Positions 16,803-25,426 of a stretch of DNA of 64,000 nucleotides are shown one piece after another. Position 1 is the first letter of the stretch; each line of letters begins with the position of its first letter. The notes beneath the pieces are model-generated. The model saw only the letters and a list, made by a program, of their open reading frames with translations, had not been told where the DNA came from and did no database searches. The position numbers were made by a program, and so were the translations under genes. The stretch spans positions 2,108,001 through 2,172,000 of the forward strand of contig NZ_CP129683.1 of NCBI RefSeq assembly GCF_041080835.1, written 5' to 3'. This DNA is from Bifidobacterium sp. WK012_4_13. Lineage in GTDB: Bacteria; Actinomycetota; Actinomycetes; Actinomycetales; Bifidobacteriaceae.

Positions 16803-18353
16803 ATGACTTCGACTGGTGGAGATGTACCGAACGTTCTTGAAATGAAAGGGATTACCAAGGAATTCACAGGAGTGCGTGCTCTGGATAAGGTGACCCTAGC
16901 GGTGAAGAAGGCAGAGGTCCACGCAATCTGTGGGGAGAATGGGGCAGGAAAATCCACATTGATGAAGGTTCTTTCCGGTGTGTACCCATATGGCACATAT
17001 TCCGGCGATATCGTATTCAACGGTGAGGTCGCGCAATTCCACTCGATCAAGGAGTCGGAGAAATCGGGAATCGTCATCATACATCAGGAGCTCGCACTGA
17101 TCCCTGAGCTGTCCATCGCAGAGAACATCTTTCTTGGCAATGAGCTGCTTGCAAAGGGGCTGATCGATTGGAACGAGACCGAGAACAAGACCCGTGACTT
17201 GCTGGCGAGAGTGGGTCTGGAAGCTGATCCATCGACTCCGATTAAAAATCTGGGAGTCGGACAGCAGCAGCTTGTCGAGATAGCGAAGGCTCTGTCGAAG
17301 AACGTGTCCTTGCTCATACTCGATGAACCCACGTCGGCCCTCAACGAGGAAGATTCCGAGAATCTGCTGAATCTGATGCGTTCCCTTCGCACCAAAGGCA
17401 TAACCTGCATCATCATCTCGCATAAGCTCAACGAGGTGGCGGAAATCGCCGATTCCATCACCGTCATCAGAGATGGCAAGACGGTGGATCGCATGTCTGT
17501 GGAAGATGGGCGGATCGATGAGGACACCATCATCAAAGCGATGGTAGGCCGCTCCTTGAGCAACAGATACCCCGCACATGAGCCGACAATCGGAGACGTC
17601 ATTTTCAAGGTCGACAATTGGACTGTCGAAGATCCCAACGTTCCAGGCCGCCTGCTTTCCGACAACATCAGCTTTGAGATCAGGTCCGGTGAAATCGTCG
17701 GCTTTGCGGGATTGATGGGCGCCGGCCGCACGGAGATGGCTCGGTCCATATTTGGGAGGAACTACGGAATATACAGGTCTGGGGCAATTACGATACGGGG
17801 AAAGCAGATCGCCGTCCGCTCGGTCAGCGAGGCCATACACCACGGTCTGGCATACGTTCCTGAAGACCGTAAGCTTCTGGGCCTGAATCTTCTCGACAAT
17901 ATCGAGGAAACCACGGTCTCTGCTAATTTGCAGAAGATACTCACCCGACGTCTCATTGATTTCTCCAAGGAGCGTGCCGTAGCCGAGCGCTACCGCAAAA
18001 GCCTGAAGATAAAGACTCAATCCGTCGATGTTGGAGTTTCGACTCTTTCTGGTGGAAATCAGCAGAAGGTCGTGCTTTCAAAATGGATGTTTCCTGATCC
18101 GGACGTCCTGATTCTCGATGAACCGACACGCGGCATTGATGTAGGAGCGAAATACGAGATATACAAGCTCGTTCAGCAACTCGCAGATGAAGGGAAGGCA
18201 GTTATTTTCATCAGTTCTGAACTTCCGGAGATTCTCGGCATGACTGACAGGATCTATACCATCTGCGAAGGCAGATTGACCGGTGAACTTCTCACCGAGA
18301 ACGCCGACCAGGAGTCGATCATGCGATTGATGACAACCACTCTCGCTGCCTGA
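16803..18353 (+). CDS. Monosaccharide ABC transporter ATPase (tandem nucleotide-binding domains, GguA/XylG-like)
   Basis: A 516-residue cytoplasmic ATPase with two ABC domains. The first has Walker A GENGAGKST, signature LGVGQQQLVEIAKAL and Walker B LLILDEPTSAL. The second has a degenerate Walker A (GLMGAGRTE), signature STLSGGNQQKVVLSKW and Walker B VLILDEPTRGID. This layout is that of the CUT2/ribose-xylose class. The order ATPase, single permease, binding protein matches the GguA-GguB-ChvE type of multiple-monosaccharide importer. It would import the hexoses released by the two secreted hydrolases encoded downstream. Confidence 0.92.
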   Translation: MTSTGGDVPNVLEMKGITKEFTGVRALDKVTLAVKKAEVHAICGENGAGKSTLMKVLSGVYPYGTYSGDIVFNGEVAQFHSIKESEKSGIVIIHQELALIPELSIAENIFLGNELLAKGLIDWNETENKTRDLLARVGLEADPSTPIKNLGVGQQQLVEIAKALSKNVSLLILDEPTSALNEEDSENLLNLMRSLRTKGITCIIISHKLNEVAEIADSITVIRDGKTVDRMSVEDGRIDEDTIIKAMVGRSLSNRYPAHEPTIGDVIFKVDNWTVEDPNVPGRLLSDNISFEIRSGEIVGFAGLMGAGRTEMARSIFGRNYGIYRSGAITIRGKQIAVRSVSEAIHHGLAYVPEDRKLLGLNLLDNIEETTVSANLQKILTRRLIDFSKERAVAERYRKSLKIKTQSVDVGVSTLSGGNQQKVVLSKWMFPDPDVLILDEPTRGIDVGAKYEIYKLVQQLADEGKAVIFISSELPEILGMTDRIYTICEGRLTGELLTENADQESIMRLMTTTLAA

Positions 18354-18447
18354 GTCACAGAACGGCATTTGATTTTTTTCCATGTCGCTGGCACTTTTCT
18401 GAGCCAGCGAACACATTCCTTGCAATACACAGAGAGGTGTAACTCAT

Positions 18448-19683
18448 ATGAAATATGTTAAGCAGGTACTCGGTAACGACCTCAGGCAGGTTCCGATGGT
18501 GGTTGCCTTGCTCGTGCTACTGGTCGGGTTCCACATCATATCGGGAGGAAGGATGCTCACCTCCTCGAACATGCAGAATCTGATCTCCGGCAATGCGTAT
18601 GTCTTGATTCTTGCCATCGGCATGCTTATGGTCATCGTTATCGGCCAGATTGATCTGTCCGTCGGATCCGTGGCCGGCTTTGTCGCGATGGTCGTGGCAA
18701 TTTCAGCAAGAGACTTCAATCTTCCGTGGTATGTCGCCGTGCTCCTTGGATTCGTGCTTGGGCTGCTAATAGGGTCGTGGCAGGGATTCTGGCTTTCAAA
18801 GATGGGAATCCCGGGGTTCATCTCAACCTTGGCAGGCATGATGATTTTCCGTGGCGCCGTTATCTGGCTTTCGGGCTCGATTTCCGTGCCTGGACCGAAG
18901 GAGTTGCAATTCTTCGGTGCCGGATATCTCCCGGAATGGGGTCCGTCCTGGACTCAGATGAACAACCCAACGCTCTTGCTTGGACTGGCCGCCATCGCAC
19001 TGTTCACATGGTCGCAGTTCAATGCATACACAAGTTCGAAACTGGGCGACGCCGAAACTGCCTTGCCACTGTGGCCAGTCTGCGTCAGAGTCGGCATTGT
19101 CGGCATCGTCATCGCCTATGTCACTTGGCTCTTTGGTTCCGGGCGGCCGGGTACCTCGTTCCCAATCCCAGGTCTGGTGCTCGTCGCCTTGGTGGCCACC
19201 TATCACATCGTTACTGAGCGCACTCGTTTTGGCCGTCACATCTATGCGGTTGGCGGCAACAGGCAGGCTGCCGCGCTTTCGGGCGTCAATGTGTCGCGGA
19301 CCTATTTCGCAGTCATGGCTAACATGTCATTCCTCGCTGCGCTCGCAGGCGTGCTTTTCCTTGGCCGCGCGACTGCTGCCGGACCTGGGGATGGGACGAA
19401 TTGGGAATTGGACGCCATCTCTGCCGTATTCATCGGAGGCGCGGCGGTTTCAGGCGGTGTCGGAACCATCATGGCGACGATGGTTGGTGGGGTGCTCATA
19501 GCTGTGCTGAATTCCGGACTCATGCTGATGGGTGTCGGCGCCGACAAGACTCAGGTCATCAAGGGTCTTGTGCTCTTGCTGGCAGTTGCGATCGATGCGC
19601 TCAACAAGCAGCAGGGCAGGCCATCGATTATCGGCAAGATTATGGAATCCTTCCGCAAGAAGGAAGAAGTGACAACGCAATGA
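18448..19683 (+). CDS. Monosaccharide ABC transporter permease (GguB/XylH-like)
   Basis: A 411-residue permease with about ten or more membrane helices, of the CUT2 class: GQIDLSVGSVAGFVAMVVAI near the N-terminus, GIPGFISTLAGMMIFRG, and the conserved TRFGRHIYAVGGNRQAAALSGV loop that contacts the ATPase. The extended middle loop (EFFGAGYLP-like region through the second helix block) is typical of XylH/GguB. It is 94 nt after the ATPase gene with GAGAGGTG as ribosome binding site. A hairpin directly follows its stop codon. Confidence 0.92.
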   Translation: MKYVKQVLGNDLRQVPMVVALLVLLVGFHIISGGRMLTSSNMQNLISGNAYVLILAIGMLMVIVIGQIDLSVGSVAGFVAMVVAISARDFNLPWYVAVLLGFVLGLLIGSWQGFWLSKMGIPGFISTLAGMMIFRGAVIWLSGSISVPGPKELQFFGAGYLPEWGPSWTQMNNPTLLLGLAAIALFTWSQFNAYTSSKLGDAETALPLWPVCVRVGIVGIVIAYVTWLFGSGRPGTSFPIPGLVLVALVATYHIVTERTRFGRHIYAVGGNRQAAALSGVNVSRTYFAVMANMSFLAALAGVLFLGRATAAGPGDGTNWELDAISAVFIGGAAVSGGVGTIMATMVGGVLIAVLNSGLMLMGVGADKTQVIKGLVLLLAVAIDALNKQQGRPSIIGKIMESFRKKEEVTTQ

Positions 19684-19687
19684 TCGT

Positions 19688-19715
19688 GGGCGCTTCCAGA
19701 AGGAAGCGCCCTTTC
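19688..19715 (+). terminator. Hairpin between permease and binding-protein genes
   Basis: GGGCGCTTCC pairs perfectly with GGAAGCGCCC over a 4-nt loop and is followed by TTTC, five nt after the permease stop. It probably reduces or ends read-through and leaves the binding-protein gene to its own promoter. Confidence 0.75.
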
Positions 19716-19750
19716 AGACGAGATTCATGTCTCAGGGCGCTGTCTCACAG

Positions 19751-19776
19751 CAATGTTTCACGACAATGTTTCACGA
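19751..19776. repeat. 13-nt direct tandem duplication
   Basis: CAATGTTTCACGA is repeated exactly in tandem (19,751 and 19,764) in the gap before the binding-protein gene. Confidence 0.85.
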
Positions 19777-19931
19777 CAGTATCTCCTGACAGCTTGATTG
19801 CACCATGAAGGCGCATGAGCTGTCCGAGAAGGGGGAAGTTGCGCTTCGCAAGGCTGACTCCATGAAAATCGCGTTTGAGGCAATCGAAGCTGTACATAAA
19901 TGTAAATAAAGAAGAAGAAAAGGAAATTATT

Positions 19932-21017
19932 ATGAGAGTACAAAAAATATTCGGGTCAGTTGCAGCCGTTCTGGCAGTGGCCACGTTGGCGGCATGCGGA
20001 GGCGGAAGCAGAAGCGAAACCACCGCAACGACCGATTCCGGCTTTGCGGCGGATGCGACGATCGGTGTCTCTCTGCCATGGCTTGGCACTCAGAATTGGA
20101 AGGAGGCCGAGACCATGTTTGCCGATCAGCTGACCGCAGCTGGGTTCAAGCCTTTGATCCAGGCCGCAGATCAGAAGGTTCCACAGCAGCAGCAGCAAAT
20201 CGAAGCCATGATCGAGCAGGGTGCAAAGGTGCTTATCGTCGCTCCGATCGATGGCACGCAGCTTGGTTCGGTGCTGACGAAGGCGAAGGAAGCTGGCGTC
20301 GCCGTCATCGGATACGACCGCCTGATCGAAAACACGGATGCCATCGACGCCATCGTGCAGTTCGGCTCGATTCGTATCGGTGAATTGCAAGGCCAGGCCT
20401 TGCTCGATGGCCTGAGCGAGAAGAAAGGCGACGGACCTTATAACATCGAGCTCTTCGGCGGTGGTCCTGCCGATCCGAATGCTCCGAACTTCTTCAAGGG
20501 TGCCATGACAGTTCTGCAGCCGAAGATCGATGATGGAACATTGACCGTCGTTTCCGGCCAGACCGATTTCACCCAGGCCGCAACTGCCGACTGGGATAAC
20601 AGCAAGGCTCAGCAGCGTATGGATTCCTTGCTTTCGGGCAATTATTCCGACAAGAAGATCGATGGCGTGCTCTCTCCAAATGATGGAATAGCGCGTGCGA
20701 TCATCACTGCATGCGAGCAGGCAGGGCAAGACATTCCCGTCGTATCCGGCCTGGATGCTGAGAATGAGTCGATTACGTGGATCTGGGAAGGCAAGCAGTG
20801 GTCGACCATTGCCAAGCCGACCGATGCACTCGTTGCCAAGAGCGTCGAGCTGATTCAGACACTGCAACAGGGCAATGATCTTCCTGCCGCCGATGACACT
20901 GCTGACAACGGTTCCATCGATGTGCCTCTCTATGAACTCGATCCCGTTGTTGTCACGAAGGAGAATGCGAAGGAAGTATTCGCAGACGATGCGGACCGCA
21001 TGGCATTGCTGAAGTAA
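19932..21017 (+). CDS. Monosaccharide-binding lipoprotein (ChvE-like)
   Basis: A 361-residue periplasmic-binding-protein-type lipoprotein. The signal peptide ends in the lipobox LAAC (Cys at about residue 22), followed by a Gly/Ser linker. The mature part has the ribose/xylose-binding fold: IGVSLPWLGTQNW, VLIVAPIDGTQL, VIGYDRLIENTDAIDAIVQF and VVSGLDAEN, the last two being typical of ChvE/XylF proteins. ATG at 19,932 starts the signal peptide and has AAGGAAA upstream. It pairs with the ATPase and permease upstream as the third part of a high-affinity glucose/fructose/xylose-type importer; the exact sugar is inferred only from the fructanase and glucosidase next door. Confidence 0.92.
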   Translation: MRVQKIFGSVAAVLAVATLAACGGGSRSETTATTDSGFAADATIGVSLPWLGTQNWKEAETMFADQLTAAGFKPLIQAADQKVPQQQQQIEAMIEQGAKVLIVAPIDGTQLGSVLTKAKEAGVAVIGYDRLIENTDAIDAIVQFGSIRIGELQGQALLDGLSEKKGDGPYNIELFGGGPADPNAPNFFKGAMTVLQPKIDDGTLTVVSGQTDFTQAATADWDNSKAQQRMDSLLSGNYSDKKIDGVLSPNDGIARAIITACEQAGQDIPVVSGLDAENESITWIWEGKQWSTIAKPTDALVAKSVELIQTLQQGNDLPAADDTADNGSIDVPLYELDPVVVTKENAKEVFADDADRMALLK

Positions 21018-21037
21018 GGCTAAGATGCATGGGCCGT

Positions 21038-21078
21038 GATGATGATACAGCCAAACAATGAGATTGCTTGGCATCATC
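21038..21078 (+). terminator. Imperfect hairpin after the binding-protein gene
   Basis: GATGAT...CCAAACAAT pairs imperfectly with ATTGCTTGG...ATCATC over a short loop, 20 nt after the stop codon. It is a moderate candidate terminator without a clear T run. Confidence 0.4.
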
Positions 21079-21313
21079 CATATGCGGTCGGTGCTCTTGA
21101 ATAACGGAAGCCACCCATATGCTGGCCATTGCGAATCGGTTTTTCGCTCTGGCCAGCTGTTTCCTTGGTTGCTGACCTGGCGGGGCTCAATGACGAGCTG
21201 AGTGAAGACACGGTGCGACTTTCAATGCAACGGTTGCACATTCCCGAATAATTCAGCTGAACACGGTATGCGGTTTCTCGCGGTGTTCTCAGCACATACG
21301 AAAGGATCTTGAA

Positions 21314-24300
21314 GTGAAACGGATACGAGCATCAGCCTTGGCAGGAGTGGTGGCAGTGAGTCTCGCAATTGGATTCCCAGGAGCTGCAGCGGCGCAGCCC
21401 GCAAACTCTTTTACTGATAAGCCAAGCAACACCGCCTTCAATGCCGGCGAAGGCGAAATATCGGTTCCCAAGCAAGACGGCGATCATTTCCTCCTGTGGA
21501 GTGAATCACCGGAAAACGCGAAATCATTCGTCTATGAAGCCGATGTCACGCTTCAAGGTGATGGCAGTCGAAGCGCAGCGTTGCTCTTTGGCGTGACCAA
21601 CGCCGACACTCCAGGCGAAGGCACTTGGTATGCTGCGAATTTCGACAGTCAGGCCGATAACGAAGGCAGGGCACGCGTATTCCGCGTCGAGCCACAAAAA
21701 GACGTCCAGTCATGGAACATCACCGGCAGCAATTGGGCGGGTATTGACTTTGCTCAAAGCGTGCACCTGAGCCTTCAAGTGAGCGCCAACGGCAGATTCA
21801 TCTATTCGGTTTCGCAGACCGGGGCTGCGCTCGGTTCTGACTATCGAGTCGTCGGAGACCTTACCGGCAATGGGAGCGCATGGAATGGCGGCAGAATTGG
21901 CATGCTGACATGGGAGTCGGGCGCAGTCTTCAAGAATGTCGAATACCGTGAACTCGCCACGGAAGGATCGCACACGCCTTCCGGCACGAACGGTCTCGGT
22001 CTGGGGAATTTCAACTACGACACCGGATACTGGGAATATGCCAACGATGGCATTCGAGGCATTTCGAATCTTGATGGCACCGGACTGCATGATTCCTTCC
22101 TCTATTCCGATTCTGCCGACTTCACCGACGGCGTTTACAAGTCCACAATTCAGTTCAACCAACCAAGAGGCGCAGCGACCCTGATATTCCGAGCCGCTGG
22201 GGGAGTGACGGAAAGCTGTACGACCGGCAATTGCTCCTATGCTGCGAACATCAATTACGACAGCGGCAAGGCTCGACTGTTCAAGTTCGAGAATGGCAGC
22301 GCTCTCGATTTGCAGACCGAATTCGATGTAGCCAGAAAGCAGCAATACGATATTGAAGTTCATGCCATTGGCAAGCACACGGTGATATATATCGACAGTC
22401 AACTCGCCTTCAACACTGCGGATTACATGCTTCGAGGCGACGATCACGCGGCCGACTCGGGTGTCGGTGTGACCATCAAGGGCCAGAACGATGCGTATTT
22501 GCAGGGCAAGATCGGTCTGCTCACCTTCAACGGTGACGTGACCTATACGAATCTGGCCTATACGGCGATCACCAGCGACAATACCCCACAGCTGACCGGC
22601 TTGAACGTGACGGCTCTTGGCGAGGGCACAGCGGATGCGCCAAGCACCTTCGACGCGAATCAGTACGTCTACATTCAGTATGTCAGCGCCAATACGTCTG
22701 CCATCAACATCAATACTCCGAAGAAGAACGATGCCACGTCGGTCACCGTCAAGAATGCTTCTGGCAGTGTCATCAGTGCAGACAACGTGAGTCTTGAAGT
22801 CGGCAGAAACATCTTCACCGTTGAAACGGAAAACAATGGCGCCAAATTGGTGTACCGCCTGATGGTGCACCGCTACGATCCAGAAGTTGACTATTACGAT
22901 GAGACCTACCGCAACCAATACCACTATTCCGTCAAGGAAGGGTGGGCGAACGATCCCAACGGCATGGTGAATTTCAACGGCGAGTATCACCTCTTCTATC
23001 AGTTCTACAACGATACGGTCTGGGGCCCCATGCACTGGGCGCATGCCACCAGCACCGACCTGATTCACTGGGAAGACAAGCACATCACCTTCTATCCTGA
23101 CGAGTACGGAGCCATGTTCTCCGGCAGCGCCGTCGTGGATACCGGCAACGCATCCAAGCTGTGCGGCGAAGATTACAGCCAGGACTGCCTGGTTGCGATC
23201 ATCACCGCCGATGGCAACGGCCAGCGCGTCATGATCGCTTCGAGCCGTGATGGTGAGACGTGGAACAAGCAGGAGGGCATCGTCAAGAATTGGACGGAAG
23301 ACGGACTGAATAATCCTGACTTCCGCGATCCCAAGGTCTTCCGCTACCAAGACACCTGGTTCATGGTGATTGCCGGTGGGCCGTTACGCATCTATTCCTC
23401 CACGAATCTTGTCGATTGGAAGGCCGAATCGCTCTACGGCGACCTGCATATGGAATGCCCAGATCTGTTCATGCTGCCATACACCGATGGTGAGAGTACC
23501 GAATATAAGTGGGTGCTGAGCCGTGGTGGAAGAACGTACAAGATTGGCGACTTCCGTCAAGATCAAGGCGTATGGAAGTTCATCCCAGACGAACAATATG
23601 CGGAGAACGGTGCGAATGGTCTCATGAACCTCGCCAAGGACGCCTACGCCGCGCAGACCTATTATCAGGGCGAGTTCGTGAAGTCCGAGGCCAACCCTGA
23701 CGTGATCGCCATTCAGTGGATGAATACTTGGGAGGATTACTGCAACAAGGTGGCCCCTGCACTGGTGGCTTCAGGCCAGCATTTCAACGGTAGCTTCGAC
23801 CTGCAGCTGAAGATGGGCCTCACCAAGGACGCGAACGGCAAGTTCCTGCTCACGAGCACGCCGTTGAGCGCATACGAGACCTTGCGCATGGGCACTCATG
23901 CGAAGTCTGGGCAATATGAAATCGTTCCTGATGGTCAGAACGTGATGAATGGCTTCTCAGGCAATCAATACGAGATGATTGCCAAGTTCGCGCCACAGGA
24001 TGGTGCAAGCGAGGTGGGCGTGGTGACCCTGATGAAAGATGACTTCAGCAAGGGCACCTCAATCACCTATAACTTCAACACCAACACGCTGGCCGTCAAT
24101 CGTGAGAACGCCCACAATGTGACTGTCTCGGACAACTTCAGGGATTACGCGCAGCAAGTCTCCGTCAAGCCGGCCGAAGATGGCAGCGTCACGCTGCACA
24201 TCTTCGTCGACCGAGCGTCCGTCGAGGTGTTCGCCGACGACTACACGATGGCGGCTTCGGTCCAGGTTCTGCCTGATGAATCATGGCAAGGCTTGAACAT

Positions 24301-25147
24301 GTGGGCGTCGGGCGGCACGGTGAACGCCGACGTGCAGATATACCCCTTGCAGGGCATCTGGGCGAGCAACCAACTTGACGAGCCGAGCATCGCATCGATT
24401 TCTGTCACGAAGCAGCCCACCAAGACCGAGTATCTGACAACCGACGACGCCATTGACGCTGCTGGACTCGAAGTGACCGCGTTGCTGTCGAACGGCACGA
24501 AGCGAGTGCTCGAATCAACTGAGTACGGGTTCGACTTCGACTTCTCGGGCACAGGCAGCACGAGCGTGACGGTCGCTTTGACTGCCAACTTAGAGATCAC
24601 AACAAGCTTCAGCGTGACGGTTGCTGCGTCCGAACCTGAGCCAGAGCCCGAACCAGAGCTGAGTGCCTCTACTGCCAAGTCCATTGTCATCACCACCCTT
24701 CCCACAACGCGTCGATATGCAGTGAGCGCACTGGCACTTGACGCGGCAGGTTTGGTTGTTACGGCCACCTGGGACGGAGGAGAGCAGCGAGTACTCAAGC
24801 CAAGCGAATACAACATCACCGGTTTCAGTTCGGACACGGTCGGCACGAAGACCATCACCGTTTCGGTTCTGGGAACACGCAAGGCGGTCACCGCGCAGTT
24901 CGGCGTGATCGTGGTGAATTCGCTTGATTCGGGTACTCCCGTGTCCAAGACGAGTCTGAACACGATGATCACGGTCGCCAAGAAAGCCAAGCAGGCAAAG
25001 TTCACAGCAGACACGTGGAATCTGATGAACACCCTGCTGACTTCCGCAAACACGGTCAAGTCGAATGGAGCTGCAACTCAGGCGGAAGTCGATCTCGCTT
25101 ATTGTGACCTTCTCGACGCCTACAATGCGCTGGTCATCAAGCTCTGA
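21314..25147 (+). CDS. Secreted multidomain GH32 fructanase (levanase/inulinase type)
   Basis: A 1277-residue exported enzyme predicted to cleave beta-fructosidic bonds in fructans. GTG at 21,314 follows AAAGGA. Signal peptide ~1-28 (ends GAAAAQP); two concanavalin-like domains ~35-210 and ~225-415; a cadherin-like sandwich ~425-515; then the GH32 five-blade domain with WANDPNG (nucleophile D547), FRDPK (D672) and the acid/base in ECPDLF (E714). The GH32 C-terminal sandwich runs to ~1020. Two group-3 bacterial Ig domains and a FIVAR-like module (~1212-1277) close the protein. There is no LPxTG motif or C-terminal membrane helix, so it is released or held non-covalently. The lectin-like modules argue for a polymer such as levan. 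Its products would feed the importer encoded just upstream. Confidence 0.9.
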   Translation: MKRIRASALAGVVAVSLAIGFPGAAAAQPANSFTDKPSNTAFNAGEGEISVPKQDGDHFLLWSESPENAKSFVYEADVTLQGDGSRSAALLFGVTNADTPGEGTWYAANFDSQADNEGRARVFRVEPQKDVQSWNITGSNWAGIDFAQSVHLSLQVSANGRFIYSVSQTGAALGSDYRVVGDLTGNGSAWNGGRIGMLTWESGAVFKNVEYRELATEGSHTPSGTNGLGLGNFNYDTGYWEYANDGIRGISNLDGTGLHDSFLYSDSADFTDGVYKSTIQFNQPRGAATLIFRAAGGVTESCTTGNCSYAANINYDSGKARLFKFENGSALDLQTEFDVARKQQYDIEVHAIGKHTVIYIDSQLAFNTADYMLRGDDHAADSGVGVTIKGQNDAYLQGKIGLLTFNGDVTYTNLAYTAITSDNTPQLTGLNVTALGEGTADAPSTFDANQYVYIQYVSANTSAININTPKKNDATSVTVKNASGSVISADNVSLEVGRNIFTVETENNGAKLVYRLMVHRYDPEVDYYDETYRNQYHYSVKEGWANDPNGMVNFNGEYHLFYQFYNDTVWGPMHWAHATSTDLIHWEDKHITFYPDEYGAMFSGSAVVDTGNASKLCGEDYSQDCLVAIITADGNGQRVMIASSRDGETWNKQEGIVKNWTEDGLNNPDFRDPKVFRYQDTWFMVIAGGPLRIYSSTNLVDWKAESLYGDLHMECPDLFMLPYTDGESTEYKWVLSRGGRTYKIGDFRQDQGVWKFIPDEQYAENGANGLMNLAKDAYAAQTYYQGEFVKSEANPDVIAIQWMNTWEDYCNKVAPALVASGQHFNGSFDLQLKMGLTKDANGKFLLTSTPLSAYETLRMGTHAKSGQYEIVPDGQNVMNGFSGNQYEMIAKFAPQDGASEVGVVTLMKDDFSKGTSITYNFNTNTLAVNRENAHNVTVSDNFRDYAQQVSVKPAEDGSVTLHIFVDRASVEVFADDYTMAASVQVLPDESWQGLNMWASGGTVNADVQIYPLQGIWASNQLDEPSIASISVTKQPTKTEYLTTDDAIDAAGLEVTALLSNGTKRVLESTEYGFDFDFSGTGSTSVTVALTANLEITTSFSVTVAASEPEPEPEPELSASTAKSIVITTLPTTRRYAVSALALDAAGLVVTATWDGGEQRVLKPSEYNITGFSSDTVGTKTITVSVLGTRKAVTAQFGVIVVNSLDSGTPVSKTSLNTMITVAKKAKQAKFTADTWNLMNTLLTSANTVKSNGAATQAEVDLAYCDLLDAYNALVIKL

Positions 25148-25426
25148 GAACGCACGTTCTGAGTCATGAGGTAGTTGAGCGCTGTGACTGCAGTGTCCGA
25201 TGCTTCGTCGGCAACCGTCACAGCGCCCACCATGTGGACAACGGATAGGCAAGTACAGTTCAAACGATACAATATATACACGCAGTTAATATTTCCTTCA
25301 ATGTCGAAAGGAATATGTCCAGGATTGGCGGAATTGCGGCAATCTACCAAGGTTGAACCATGCGACTATCGCTGCTTGCACGCGGTCGGGAAGTCGCTCG
25401 TTGAAGAAAGAGAAGGAGAGACGTTG
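25148..25426. other. Gap between the GH32 and GH65 genes
   Basis: 279 bp with a small dyad AGAACG-CA-CGTTCT directly after the GH32 stop and an AT-rich stretch (ACAATATATACACG) that may be a promoter for the GH65 gene. No terminator with a T run is visible, so both independent and read-through transcription are possible. Confidence 0.4.

Noticed and set aside
16896..18020. Minus-strand open frame of 374 codons opposite the ABC ATPase
   Set aside because: Antisense shadow; the plus strand carries intact Walker and signature motifs.
21710..23350. Minus-strand open frame of 546 codons inside the GH32 gene
   Set aside because: It mirrors the codon pattern of the GH32 gene, has no ribosome binding site or family motif, and the plus-strand gene is certain.
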